Counted from the first letter of the stretch, positions 9,130 through 23,437 are shown. The stretch is 30,452 nucleotides of DNA from Amphimedon queenslandica (GCF_000090795.2 NW_003546714.1:44943-75394); one strand, 5' to 3'. Notes: generated by a model from the sequence alone, not told the origin. Made by a program: numbers and translations.

Positions 9130-9480
9130 AATTTTGCCAAAAATAAAAAAAGAGAATTCTCCATTTTATAATTTTTCCTGATACATATACATGTAATTAT
9201 GTTTTGTAAAAAATTTAAACTGATTTCGATTAATTTTTATTTTTTACAAATTTTTTAAGTTGCTCAAAAATCAGGCTAAAATTGCTGTATGTAGTACAGG
9301 GTTTTTGGTTGAATTTTACCAAAAAGGAAAAGGAGAGAATTTTCAATTGTTATAATTTTTGTTGCATACACATGTACTTTATTATGTAGCAAATTTGAGC
9401 TATTTCTGATCAATTTTTTTTATAAATTTTTTAACTTGCCCCAAAGCATGTATGTGTACTATTGTAGGGCTTGTCAGCTC
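9130..9480. repeat. Copies of a dispersed AT-rich repeat family
   Basis: Repeated blocks contain GAGAATTCTCCATTTTATAA, ATTTGAGCTATTTCTGATCA and TTTTTTAACTTGCCCC words, plus a GTACAGGGT(C)TTTTTG block. The same ordered words recur, often inverted, at 12400-12720, 17806-18140 and 30065-30350. No protein is encoded. Confidence 0.6.
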
Positions 9481-9585
9481 ATGAAACAAGCCTTTTAGCT
9501 CACTTAGTATGCTTGGTGGGAAACCTTGTGTGCATCACAATACAAAGTTCTCTCGTTAATTTTTGTATTTTTTTTTCATAAACAG

Positions 9586-10882
<1,297 letters not shown>

Positions 10883-11083
10883 AAATAATAACATACAATA
10901 GACATGCACACTAAAATAATGATGGTTAATTAATTATATTGAAATACAAAAATTAAAGATAATAATAATATCAACGTAAAATAACCAGAATAGAAATAAT
11001 AATTATACTAGGGACAGTACACATGTATATTTCGTGGATACAATATATAAGTATAAAATTAATATTCTGTTAATAATCTTATC

Positions 11084-14000
11084 TTAACTATGCCATATTA
11101 ATAGATTTATGTCTTCAGTGTATAGGGAGAACATGCCAGTTTTCCTTCTCTCCATTTTACTGCTCCTGTCTCCTCTGGTAGGCCCAGTCTTACTCTCTGT
11201 CATGAACTGGAGTCTGCCATTACCAATACTAGCAACTAGCGAGTGATCAGTGAGGGTGTTGTTCAAGTAGCACGGATTATTAGTCCAGTTAGAATTCGAT
11301 TTGAATACTTTCTCTGTTGCCGTGGCCTCTCCATCATCAAAAGGTACTTCGGCACAGACACATGCCTTCACTTGCTCGGGTAGCAAGAGAAGAGTCCGTA
11401 CCTTCCCAGTGTGCCAGTTAAAGCTTGCAATAAGTCCCAAGGACTCCGAGTCAAACACGGCTACAATACCACTTAGAGTACCAACGTATAGCCTGCGTCC
11501 TTGAGCAAGTAGTGAAATGACTTGATGTGACGTGTCAAAATCTAAAAAATTAAAAAAAGAAAACAGATTTCCCTTTATTGAAAACACATCCTACACTAGT
11601 AGTCTCTTATTTCTCTTTCTCCCTCCCTCCCCCTCTCTCTCTCTTCTCACCATCTTTTCCTTTAATCCTATCAGAGCAATTAATGTGTCCTCTTTGTGTT
11701 CTGGTCCTAGCATCAAAGCAAACAATCCCGGCCTTGCTTCGATAAGATACCCACAAGTAGTCACACTGGGTTCCCTCCTCCTCAAAACTGCACCAAACGA
11801 TATGAGAGCAAACCTTCATGTGGTGGCTATAGGGAATAACATCATAGTAACTCGTCTGCCAGGCTCCTTCTTTCTTCTCAAACAGAATGATGGTGTTATT
11901 ATCCATAGTTCCCCAAACCTGTAACTGACCATCAATGACAACCTTTACTAGATCGTACACAGGCCCACTGCCCTCTCTCTCATTGGTTTGTATACGCTGC
12001 TCCTTTACAATGCTGTAGGGTTTACCAATGAGCTTATCGTGCAGACACCAAACCTCAGAACAAGTGGAGCTGACAAGGATACAATTCTTCTCCTCAATGT
12101 GGAGGATTTTTAAAATGGCCGACGACTGATCGTCAGAGGAGAGATTACCGGAGAATTTGACTGCTAGAGATGGAGCATGGATCACCCTGAGGTTCCCGAG
12201 GGATGTCCCTACCCACATTGCATTACGTACAGGACAGAGGGCCTGGATCTCTTCCTTACCAATATAACCAAAGAATCTCTGTGTAATGGAGGAGAGAGGA
12301 AAAGATTATGCATGTACATGTAGCATTAAAAAAGTTTTGATAAATCATATCAAAGCAATGAAAGAAAAAGCAAAATTATATTTACAAATGAAATGCTATT
12401 AATATTACTACTGTGAGTGTATTTTAAAAAAGAAGCAACTTTAAAATTTCAAGCAATTAAATTTTGATAGGAATCAGCTCAAAATACATTGCAGATACAC
12501 AAAATACCATGTACTACATGTACAATGTATATACATGTACATGTAGTACAGGACAATTTTGTAGCAAATCAAAAAATTGTAAAAAATCCAAATTCGATTC
12601 ATAATTGATACACAAGTACATGTACATGTACAAGTATATGCATCAGAAGAAATTATTATAAATGATGAATTCTACCCTAGCCATTTTTGACAAACTATCT
12701 GGTACTAGACTTTGGCCAGATTTTTGAGTAGCTTAAGAAATAAACTTACTGAAGACGTCTTCTGACGGTCAGGGAATATAAAAACAGACAGTAGACCTTT
12801 CTTTTGATCTCTGCCACACATCCATATCTGTGAATAAGCTTGTTCCTCCCCATGACGCTTCGCCTTGTCCTCCTTCCCCAATAACTCCTTTGTCAAAGCT
12901 TTAGTCTCCACCAATGAAGACGAGGAAGCTAATTTATCACTTTTCTTCATCACTCTGTCATCCTCTGTCTCTTTCTTCTTCTCTTCAGTTGAAAGGTTCT
13001 CTAATCCTCTCTCTTCGTCCGAACCAGGATCATCACTCACGACGACTTCTTTAGTCTTTATAATGGACTCCTCTATCTCGAGACAGTCCTGAGACGCAAG
13101 TAAAATGTCCACATCCAATCCAAACCGCTCAATCTCTTCCCTTGTCAGTAAAGTCCCATTCATCACTGTAGGGAGACTGTTCTCTGATTTAACTGTATCA
13201 GCTGGTTCAATCCATTCACTCTCGTATTTTGGTTCAATACGACTGACACAGGCACAAGATATTGCTGTGCAGCTCCCGAGGGTTAGCTGGGCTCTGAGAC
13301 GCTCAAATTCAGCGGTTGATGTCCACTGGAGACATTCCTTCATTTTGGGACGGGCGGACGGGTCCTTGCTCCAGCAGAGCCTCATGAGATCCTGCAATAG
13401 AAGGGGAGTGTGCTTCTCCTGAGGAGGAGAAAGAAAAGATAATCATAAAGGATCATTATTATCATTATTACAGTACAATAGAAAGTATGGACATAATATA
13501 TGTTAATACAGTGTCTAGTACTATAGATATGTATACAGTGTACATGTACTTTAGTTTTTTGTTACTTTGTTTCCAGTTGGTGGTCTTTTTCCAGCCCTCA
13601 CTTCAGCATTTCGCTTCATAGCCTCTTGTTTTTGAAAAGGAGCTTGAAGTGATATTATCTCGTACAATGTCATACCATAAGCAAACACATCAACCTACAA
13701 TGTACACAGAAATAGAACCAATCAAAACAATCCCTAGCCTCTCTATTAAATAGCTTTGATCTATGAGAATAGGTTTTATACAATGTAGTACATGTACAAT
13801 GTACATTTGTAAAGATTCAAGAATCTCCCAATTACATGTAAGCTATTGTAATTCTTTCTCCCTTATCAATCTTCCTTGCGTTCCTCTCTCTCTCTCTCTC
13901 TCCTTACTTTGGTTGAGTATATTTCTTGTCCAGTTTCAAAAAGCTCAGGGGCCATGTACCCAGGGGTCCCCGGTTGATTGGTAGTTACTTTCATCATCAT

Positions 14001-17000
14001 TGAGGTGGCCACTTGACTGATCCCATAGTCTGCTATCTTTAGCCAGACATTACCAGCGTACTTTAGTCTTTCCTTGCGTGGCATACCGGCTATGGGGAAC
14101 TCCCAGACGAGGACGTTTGGGGACTTCATGTCCAAATGAACAATTTGATGAGTGTGGAGGTAATTGAGTCCATCAGATATCTGTGGATATAGAGGGAGAG
14201 AGAGAAAGTGGAGGATAGAAAAGGAAAACAAGAGAAATAAAATAGGCACACACAGACACATTATATGTACAAGTACATGTACATGTATGTGTACATACAT
14301 GTACAGTACATGTAAGGGGCCAAGAGAAAAAGTATATAATCTGATATAAAAATATACATTGTAAATTAGAATATGTACTTGTATAATTACTCATACTTGT
14401 TTTGCACACTGTTTGAGTGTTATTGGTTCCATTGTTAGCTTGCAGAGTTGATAGTCCTTTAGCATGCTCCTCAGTGATTTCATAGGTGCCAGCTCCAGAA
14501 GTAAGCAATAGACAGGCTTAGTCCTTACACCAATCAGCTTTGTGATGTTCTGATGCTTCAAAGTTGAGAGAAAATTAACCTACAAAGTACATGCAGATTT
14601 GTATGTAGGAAGAGAGAGAGATAATTAAAAGTTATAGAAGGGAAGTTAGTGTGTTATAAATAATTTATATCACACGAGCCATTTGTACCTCTTGTCTTAT
14701 CTCTTTGTATGCACTGCGTAGCTGGGAGTCTTTGGCAGCTTCTTCAAGTAACTCAGCAGAAGAAAGAGAGTCAATCTTACCCTCCAGGTTAGTCAAAAAC
14801 ACTTTGACTGCTACCAATTCAGGCTAGAAAGAGAGAATAGGTAGGATTTATACTACATGTATTTCATACTGCTATAACTCAAAAAAAATTATTAGTGAAA
14901 AAATTGGTCTAGATGTACTGTTGTGCATGTACACGTACATCATTAATAAGTAGAAAATATGCATGCACATGACATGTACAGGTAGTCATTTTTGTTAAAA
15001 GGTCAGTGAATAACTTACCGGAGAGCCGGTGGGTCCCTTTAGTTCTCCTGTACACACAAACCCATAGCCTCCTTTACCAAGAACTTCCTTTTCAAGTATA
15101 CGCAGTGTCCTCGGCTTATCCATGTCCTCATTAGTAGCCACTAGATCAGAAAATGACTAAAGAAATAAATATAAAGGTATATAAAGAATAGAGACACATG
15201 GAGGGCTTACCAGATCAGGGACAGTTTGAACAACTTTAAGGGCACCGTGTACTGGGCACGAAAGATCATCATTATGAGAAGAGGGTATAATACAGTTGGC
15301 AAAAGGGAGACATACACAAAAAGATCCCTCCACGTCAATCAGTAAAGTATCACTTGGAGGATTCCCAATCCACTCCAATCCTCCATAGCATTTCCAGCAA
15401 GGAACATAGTCAACATGACCTCTCTCATTTTGCTCGAGCATGCCTTGAAACCATGACGACAGGAACGATATGTGATTGCTAATAGCAACCATCAGTTGCG
15501 TGGCTTGCCCGGCGACCTTATAAGGTGCTTGCAGTTTATCAGTTTCTTCCAATTGATCAAAACACTCAACTCTTGACCTGATCTCTTGCAAGACGCTGAT
15601 CATTTCTGGTACGTATATGTGTATCTCTATCCTCCATTTTGAATTCACGGCTTTAAGGCTGGACTCCGGAGTAGGGCCCCATGAGGTTGGTGGGTTGGGT
15701 ATGTGCCTCACTAATAAAAGGGTCCGCCCTCTTGATACGTACACGAGGCCACTCTTCCAACACGTCCAATCAGATTTGACAACAGATTCGTCGCTATTTT
15801 CCACACTATCGTAATAATTACTGAGAATTGATTTTATGAGTTGGTCATTGAGAAGGCGACAGATGAGGCGTGGCCAGAACCCGTCAGGAATGTAATTAGA
15901 GAACCAGATCCTCCTGATTGGAGGAAGGTAATTGAGTTCCACTCCAGCAGTGAAGGTAACGTCTTTTAGGCTGTCATTAGGTTTAGGGTAAGACTGTGAT
16001 TCAGGGAAGAGGGAGGGTATTATGACCTCCTTGTCACCGATGCAAAGAGCAACTTCAAATTTCTGAAGGAGCTGCAGGTATTTGCTGGCAATGGCTCTGT
16101 GCTCACTGAGGAACAGGTCCTGCTCAAAGAGACTGGAAAGAAGTATCTTTCCTATAATTATAAAACAAAAAGAGAATAATAACAATAGAAAGAAAAATTG
16201 TCACTTGAAGTATTTTCCTAATTAAAAATTAAAAAAAGAAATTCTCCATATTTTAGGTGTCCAAAGAGGTAATCACTTTGAAGCTGGCCTCATACTGTAC
16301 ATCTAGATGCCAAATCTGAAGCCATTTTATCTGCTTTAAGGAGGTTCAAAGATTGATGGAACAATATAGAAAGGAGTTATGTTTCTCATGTGTCAACTGA
16401 CCAGTTTATGATTGAACAATAAAAACAATACCGGTAATACAATTATCATTTGATCTTTCTCTATCTCTTTCCTCTCTCTCTCTCTCTCTCTTGTTCTCTT
16501 ACCATCAACTAGGGACATGTTCTTTGCTGAATTGGGACTGATGAGTCTGGCCATTAGTTTAGCTAGCCACTGAGGATCAAGGAAATACAAATCCCTCAGA
16601 CCGTAATCATCAAAATGAAGCAATGTTCCTGAACAAGAGAGGAAAAGAATATACAGGTACACGTGTAAATACATGTGTACATACATGTACAACTACATGT
16701 ACATGTACATGTACATGTATACATGCAAACAGAGTCAAAATATTTATACATAAATTTCACAAACCTTGCAATGTTAGGTAATTGACTGCTTCATTCATTT
16801 CTTCTTCGTCACCTTCAAAAATAGACAAGAAACGAGAGCTAAACTCTTCATGGCTGAGATAAGGAGGCTTCTGTGATTCATTGAGATCCTTGACAAGATC
16901 AGAGACTCTCTCTTGGAGCTCTAGGAAGTTCCTTGGGATCTGCTGATTGAGGAGCGCATAGGAACTGCTTAATGAGAGTTTTGGATCATGCACAACTATA

Positions 17001-20000
17001 AAGAATGTAGATAAAAGTCCAGCATAAAAACGATGGGAAACAATATCAAAACTGTAATGCATTTACATGTATCTTAGTAAATGCACACATAGACTGTTAT
17101 GAGTACAATACTTGTACACAGCCAAGAGTTGGCACATGGATCAGGATTGGGTCAGTCTGAATCAGTCCTGATATGGACCATGGATTTTGGGCAATCAGTC
17201 CTGATACAATCATGGAGTTCGCCACGGTACAGGCATGACAAAAAAGGATTGGAAATATGCACTAATACTGTAGCATAGGAATGTTTCAGGTTTTATGTAA
17301 ACAGTAAATTAAAAAATATAATTAAATGGGTGTGTCCTTACGTGTTATTCCATCCCTGGGGCTAACTTTCAAGTGAACCGACACATCATATATCAACTGT
17401 CTCAGTTTGTCCATGTTATTTCCAAACTTGCTGACACAGCTCACGCTGATGTAGCTGATTATCTTAGGGTATATGTTGCTGCTTTTGGTGAAAAACTTTT
17501 GTTTGATAATCTTGTCTATTTCAGCAACCTTTGAGTCAGACACTTTATCGAGATACGTCCCAACTATGATGACAATACAACCTTCTGCTCTGAGCTGTGA
17601 GTGTGTAGGTAGAAAAGAAGAAAGAAAGAAAAAAGTGACTTATGAGATACAAGTAGAATGAAACACTGTAAGAATGTAGATAAAGTAAACATACATCTGG
17701 AGAATAACAAACAAACAGGGGATTTCACCACAAAACATGCTCAATGAGGTAAACAGCATAAGCTTCATGAGCTGACAAGTACTGCAATACAGTATATGGC
17801 ATTTGGAGCAACTTTAAAAATTCATAAAAAAACCAAATTTGATCAGAATCAGCTCAAACTTACTACACAACATAAGAACATGTATATGCAGTATTAGAGA
17901 AAATTATAAAAATGGAGAATTTTCTCCTAGTCATTTTTTGGTGAAATTTTCGCCAAAGACCCTGTACCTGTACAGGGACTTTGGTCCAATTTTTGAGTAA
18001 CTTTAAAAATTTGTAAAAATCCAATTAGTCAAACTTTCTACACAACATAAGTACTTACATGTACATACGCATGTATGTATCAGCAAAATTATAAAAAATA
18101 ATGGGAGAATTCTCTCCAAGTCATTTTCGGCAAAACTGCACAAATTAAATGATACATGCAAATACATGTAGCACATAAATGCATAATATATGTACATGTA
18201 CAATGCATACCTGGACGTTTCTGAGCCATGGCTCCAGTTCATTAATGCCCTCCTCTCCATCAATCATCCTAAACAGTGCCAGGTATATTGCCCTCCTTGA
18301 GTAGAAGCACTGATGAGTCACTTGATACACCTCTTGACCAGCAAAGTCCCAGGCTAAGAACTGGATCGGTTCTTGTGGGGCTCGGAAGAGTCTCCTCTTA
18401 GCTCCTCTACAGGACCACTCCTCTATATCAATGCCTTCGGTTCTCTCTGTTTCACCAGCTTGACGCTCCCTGAGGCGCCTCAGTAGTGTAGTCTTGCCCC
18501 TCTGCCCACACCCAATGAAAAATAGCTTTAATGTACGATAAGGAACAGAACTAGGGGAAAGAAATAATGAAAGTCACAGAAAAACAGCTACATGTAAAAT
18601 ATTTGTTTGGCACAATAAATTGTGTCTGTGTACGTGACTAAATAAATAAATTGTGTGACATTACTATCTACATGTACATGTATGTACGTGACTATGTGTA
18701 CATGTATATTAAAATTATCAGTAAATACTACATGAGGTTGTACTAGTAAATGATACATGTACACAGTACATTGTGGGCTTTAGAGAGAATAAACAGTTAC
18801 ATACACACACAAGTAAACAACTCGTTGCTATTCTTTTACAACTCACTCTTTCAGTCTTGACCTCATGTAGGTCAACAACTGGCTGGCCTGCACTGACTCA
18901 TTCTGATACTCCTTCGGAGGCTCCACCAGGCTAGGAAGGTTCCTTAACTTGATCTCCGTCAAGCGCCGAAAGTTCTTTAGATCAGCCAAATGAAGCGGCA
19001 ACTTCTCGAGCTCCTTGTTTTGACTCAACCACAGCCACTTCAACTGGGTCTGTCGCCCAATGTTAGGATTAAAGGTACCAACGAGGCAGTTACTGGTCAG
19101 ATCAAGGCCCTCCAATGATGGGTAGAGGAGGTTGAGGGCCGAGCAATTTTGTCGAAACTCCAGCTCGTCCTCCGTTGGGTCTCTGGTCGTACGTTTAAGA
19201 ACTGCCTTCAATAGCTGAAACCTTTTTAGCCTGTTATCCTCGAGCATGAACGTCTGTAAGTATTGGAGCTGAGAATGAGAACAATGAAGACAGACATTAG
19301 ACTGACGCTCATAATAACACTTCCTTCTCATTGAGTTCAGTTGGCCCTCAGTCAGTGTGTTACCAAACTTTTCCAAGGAGCATCTCTTTGCTGATAACTT
19401 GCGGAGGATCTGAGGCAGAAATGTAATATCAATGACTTGAATGTTGTTATCAGAAATGTCAAGTTCGAAGAGGTTTGGTGCCAGGCAGGGCAAACCAATC
19501 GGGAAAGACTTGAACCTATTCTTTGATAAATTCAAACGAGTGAGAACAGAGTAATCGCACATCTCAATACCAGCGTCTCCTCCTTCCCCTGAATCAACTT
19601 CCTCCTTTAGTTTGCGGATCTTAAAATCATCGCCTTTCTTTTTTGTTCTTGATCTGGACGACTTGCTCCTCCGTCTATGTGAGGCCTGGTAAAGGCTTTC
19701 ACGACAGTCAAGATCATTCTGAAAGACAGCCTGAGCCGAGGTATTTGCAGTTGCCAAGTGGAGTATGCCAGGAGTGCTCTTGGCTAGAGCTGCTTCCCTT
19801 ATGTCCTCCAGTCCTCCACATCTTGGGAGAGAAGAAAGAGAGTTAGAGCTGACATCCAGTTGATGGAGAGTGATGCAGTCCCAGAGTGAGTCAGGGAGAG
19901 ACTGAAGCTCATTCTGGGACAAGTTTAATTTCGAGAGCTCGGACAAACCAAAAACAAAGTTGTCAATTTCTTTGAGTGAATTTCTCGACAGATCAATCTC

Positions 20001-23000
20001 TCTTAGATTAGGGGCAAGAACAATTGACTCATCTCTGTCTATTAATGAGTTGAATGCCTCAGGTAACGGAACCAGGGACTCTAACTTATTCATGCTAGCC
20101 TTCAGGATCTCAAGGGAAGGCAGGAACCAAAGGCAAGTTGGAAGACACGAGAGATTATTGCTTGAGAGTATCAGTACAGTCAATTGAGAGCATTTCCAAG
20201 CATTAGTGCCTGTACTGACAGTACAGGAGTCAGAGTCAATATCAGGGAGTGATGTGAGACTGTTCTCTGCCACGTTTATCTCTGCTACGTTTGGCAACTG
20301 AAATAATTCAATCGGTAGAGTCTGGAGACAGTTCTTTTGCAAGTGAACAATGTGAATGGAGGCTGACTCTAATTTATTGAATGTCATTGGCTGACAATTA
20401 AGGAATAGAGATACATCCAAATCAAGAGAATATAGATCTGAAAAGAACCAGTCCCCTTTCACAATTCTAAGGTGCTTCTCCTTCCAGTCGAGAGTGTAGA
20501 GGGGATGTGGGTGTGGCTTATCTTCGATCTGTTCACAGAGTTTGCACTGGTAAGAGAGTATGAGATTCACAAGTGAAGGCTGGTGAATGAGGTAAGCTAT
20601 CTGGCATCCGTACCCATTGAGATCCTTAGCCCCGTGATTAATCAATATCTCCACTATATCCTGACTATTGAAAACGCAAGCCTCCGCAAGTGGGGTTAGA
20701 AGAAGCTTAGAAAAAGGGGTGTGGCTTTCTCCGCTCCCTTCTATGGCCTCGAGTCTCCCATTGTTAGAGCAAATGATTCGTATCTGAGAGGATGGAGGAG
20801 GAATGGATGCTGAAGGAGAGGGTAATGCCATACTCTGCATCAGTGGGCTGATCGGTGTGTGAGGTAGTGATTCACGTTTAGTGATTCCAATCTCAGCGTC
20901 AAGATCATCCGATATCGCAGAAGAGGTGCTGATGGGCGTGTCACAGCCTCGATCGTCACGATAGGAGGGTGGGTCATCGGATTCAATTTGATCAAAAGAA
21001 GTGTAGGCCCTATAGGTTTGGGCGATGGAGGAAGATGGGAAGACAGTGAGCGATCGCTTTCGTTCCAGCATCTTAGCAATGTATTTATGTGAACGACTGG
21101 ATGGGTAGGCTTCAATATTCAGTTTAAGCTCTTCCTCCTTCACTAGTAGCTCAACAATCTCCTTAGAGAACTTTGGAGCAGATACAGCAGCATGCAAAGG
21201 AGAGCGACGAGACTTCTCTTCTGCATTAATATCAATCTTGTCTGGAAACTTGGCCTTGAACTCAAGAAAAGCTTTAACGATCGGTAGCTGCCCGTGATAG
21301 CAAGCATTGTAAAAAGGAGTCCGGCCAATTTTATCAGTCAAGTTGAGGTCCCTGTGTGTGATACCTTTCTCGTAAAGGCCCTGTACAGCATCCAGCATAC
21401 TCTGAACTATACCTTTATCACCACGGGATGTACTGACATGCAGCGGAGAGAGGGAGTTCTGGTCCTCGCTGATAAAAATAAGACCTGGTGAGTGGTTGAT
21501 AAGGAGGTCGACTAGTTTGAGGTTGCTATGTCGACAGGCAATCATAAGAGGCGTGTCCCCGTGTCCAAGGTTACTGAGAGGCTGAGCAGGCGATTGCTGA
21601 AGGAGGAATGTAACAATTTGGACATGATCTTTATCTGCAGCTCTATAGAATAAAAAACAACATTCGCCTAAATTTGTGTAATGGTGATGATGGTGATAAT
21701 AATGATAATAATAATGACAATAATGATAATAATATATGCAATTGTTGGTTTTCTCTATCTTTCTTTTGTATTTAGTATATTTTATAACAGTCATAATAAC
21801 TTTTAATAGCAGTACTAATTATCAAATACCTGTATAGGAGCGTTTGTTGGAACCAGTCAGTCCATCTGGTGCTTAAATCAGTCTCTAAAGCAGAGAGGCG
21901 ACTGTAGAGTGACATGAATGTGTCCATGTCTTCTCTTTGCTGGTCAATCAACCTGTGCAGATCTAAAAGAAAGAGAGAGAGAGAGAGAGAGAAAGGAATG
22001 AAATCAAAAAAGGGCAGACATTACATACCCATCACTCGCTGGAGCTGGTCCTGAGTCCTGTTTGGTACCTCGACTTTTCCTATAAAACAGAAACAGTAAC
22101 ATAACTTTTAAAACACCCAGCATACACTACATTCAACAATGTTGCTTTCAACATTTGCCCAGCCTCTGATCATGCTTTGATGTGGTCAAGCAACATGTTG
22201 TTTAGGATAGGAAACTTTCTATTCGTCTCAACAAGGTTGAAGGAAAGATCAAAGGCTGGTAACATGTTGCGTGTAGTGTATGTTGGGCTTTATTAAAAGC
22301 AACTGCCTACAATTGTCTTACCAATTGCTTCCTGAAGTATACTCTCGCATACTGTCTTTCCTCTTACTAGGTCAATGGGTGTGGTACGGTGTGCATTCTG
22401 TACTCTGATCTGAGCACCATGCTTCACTAGGACTTGAAGGCACTTTGCATAGCCTTGGAAAGCAGCAAGATGGAGAGGAGTCTATAGTTAAAAACAAACA
22501 ACTGTTATTCATCCTATTATCATTATTATATAGAGGATTCACTTAGGGAGAAATTACTTTTGGGAATTAGAAGTGAACCTAAGATGTTACACAATTAATT
22601 ATATCATGCACTATTCCTCCAATAGTAACTAATGCTGTATAATATGACTTAAACATGTATTGCTGCAGCAAATGAAAATACTTAAGACGCAAGGTAAATA
22701 CAATATATGTACATGTAGATATGCATGTATGTGTATGCCAGGTGCTCATATGCATGTAGATGTACATGTACGCCAAGTGCTCAAGAATTCTATTTTGTCG
22801 GTAATATTTATTTTCCGCATGCATACATTCTAGTATGCAGTATAAGTGTGTACCTGGCATAAATCAGGAACAGAAGATGGCTTGTTTGGGTCACCTAGTC
22901 AAAGAAAAAACTTGATATTATTAGGACTACAAATATATCTAATTACTATAATGATTCACTTAATGTAATTTTTAAAAGAAAGCAATAAATACGCACCTCC

Positions 23001-23225
23001 TTCGAGTAAGAGCTTTTCTAAGTATTCGCTGAGTCCCTTGTCAGCAGCGATGTGTACCAGTGTTCGACCGTTGTAGCGCTGGATGGGATGGTTAATGATC
23101 TTCTGAAGGGCAGAGGTCTTTCGACCATATTCCATATGATCCTCAAAGAGTTTCTTCTGGTTGTCAGAGGGCTCGGCCGAAAGGATTGTGCCAAGTGTTT
23201 CAGCTAACTTCCTCACCTCAGCCAT
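11084..23225 (-). CDS. LRRK1: LRRK1-like Roco protein kinase (ANK-LRR-ROC-COR-kinase-WD40)
   Basis: Nineteen exons: 23225-22997, 22894-22854, 22481-22322, 22079-22029, 21962-21830, 21642-18847, 18550-18211, 17594-17342, 16995-16765, 16628-16503, 16151-15211, 15156-15019, 14823-14689, 14579-14397, 14180-13908, 13694-13566, 13418-12750, 12278-11651 and 11541-11084. All are GT-AG with consistent phases, summing to 7914 bp (2637 aa). Domains: ankyrin repeats (about 45-395 and 519-562), leucine-rich repeats (about 630-1110), ROC GTPase with P-loop GCGQRGKT (1150), TEGIDIEEW, DFAGQE (1205) and TYLD (1263), COR (about 1345-1765), and kinase (about 1785-2090) with GKGGYGFV, VAVK (K1820), HLDMKSPN (D1936), DYG (1970) and APE. 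A charged linker precedes WD40-type repeats (about 2280-2600). The DYG variant is a LRRK hallmark. The MKSPNVLVW catalytic loop, GTPGY and absence of an armadillo N-terminus favour LRRK1 over LRRK2. It presumably acts in GTP-regulated Ser/Thr phosphorylation linked to membrane traffic. Confidence 0.92.
12400..12720 (-). repeat. Dispersed AT-rich repeat in the LRRK intron before the WD40 exons
   Basis: It contains GATAGGAATCAGCTCAAA, GAATTCTACCCTAGCCATTT and GACTTTGGCCAGATTTTTGA, the same ordered words as at 17806-18140. (ATGTAC)n runs interrupt it. The copy ends about 30 bases from the donor of the 13418-12750 exon. Confidence 0.55.
16672..16724. repeat. (TACATG)n self-complementary microsatellite
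   Basis: A run of ACATGTACATGTAC units in a LRRK intron. Because TACATGTA is its own reverse complement, the run can fold on itself. Similar runs occur at 14262-14312, 12520-12545, 12614-12635 and 18670-18690. Confidence 0.6.
17806..18140 (-). repeat. Two head-to-tail copies of the dispersed AT-rich repeat
   Basis: GAGCAACTTTAAAAATT at 17806 recurs as GAGTAACTTTAAAAATT at 17996, a period near 190. Both copies continue with a (GATCAGAATC)AGCTCAAACTT-like block, an ACACAACATAAG block, TATAAAAAATGGAGAATT-like words and a CTAGTCATTTT-like block. The junction has CCTGTACCTGTACAGGGAC. Confidence 0.68.
22111..22292. mobile_element. Short terminal-inverted-repeat MITE in a LRRK intron
   Basis: AACACCCAGCATACACTAC at the left end pairs with GTAGTGTATGTTGGGCTTT at the right end. 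Inner AACAATGTTG and AACATGTTGCG words extend the foldback. About 180 bp, non-coding, between the exons ending 22322 and starting 22079. Confidence 0.65.
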
Positions 23226-23437
23226 TTCTTGACCTGTCCCCCGCCTATTATTATCAGCATTTGACCACGCCTACTCATAATTAGGTTTTCATTCTTATTC
23301 TGAATAATTAAGTTAACAGTATCATATAAATTTATAAATCAAGGTGCACTATAAAGATAGAACTGCTTTGAGCTATAATAGGTGATGAAAAAGAGTTATA
23401 TAATATGAAAACCAAAGAATGGAGGGAGGCCGAGATG

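Noticed and set aside
8976-9164. Minus-strand 62-codon ORF
   Set aside because: Falls within the palindrome and AT-rich repeat; Lys/Phe/Leu-rich translation typical of non-coding AT DNA.
13870-13905. TC-rich tracts (also 10740-10800, 11620-11650, 16470-16495) as regulatory or triplex elements
   Set aside because: They sit next to splice sites and are best explained as polypyrimidine or simple-repeat intron sequence.
14180-15156. Pseudokinase call for the LRRK kinase because HRD reads HLD
   Set aside because: The VAVK Lys, catalytic Asp, Asn of the loop and DYG Asp are all present, and LRRK1 itself lacks the HRD Arg as I recall. Inactivity is not supported.
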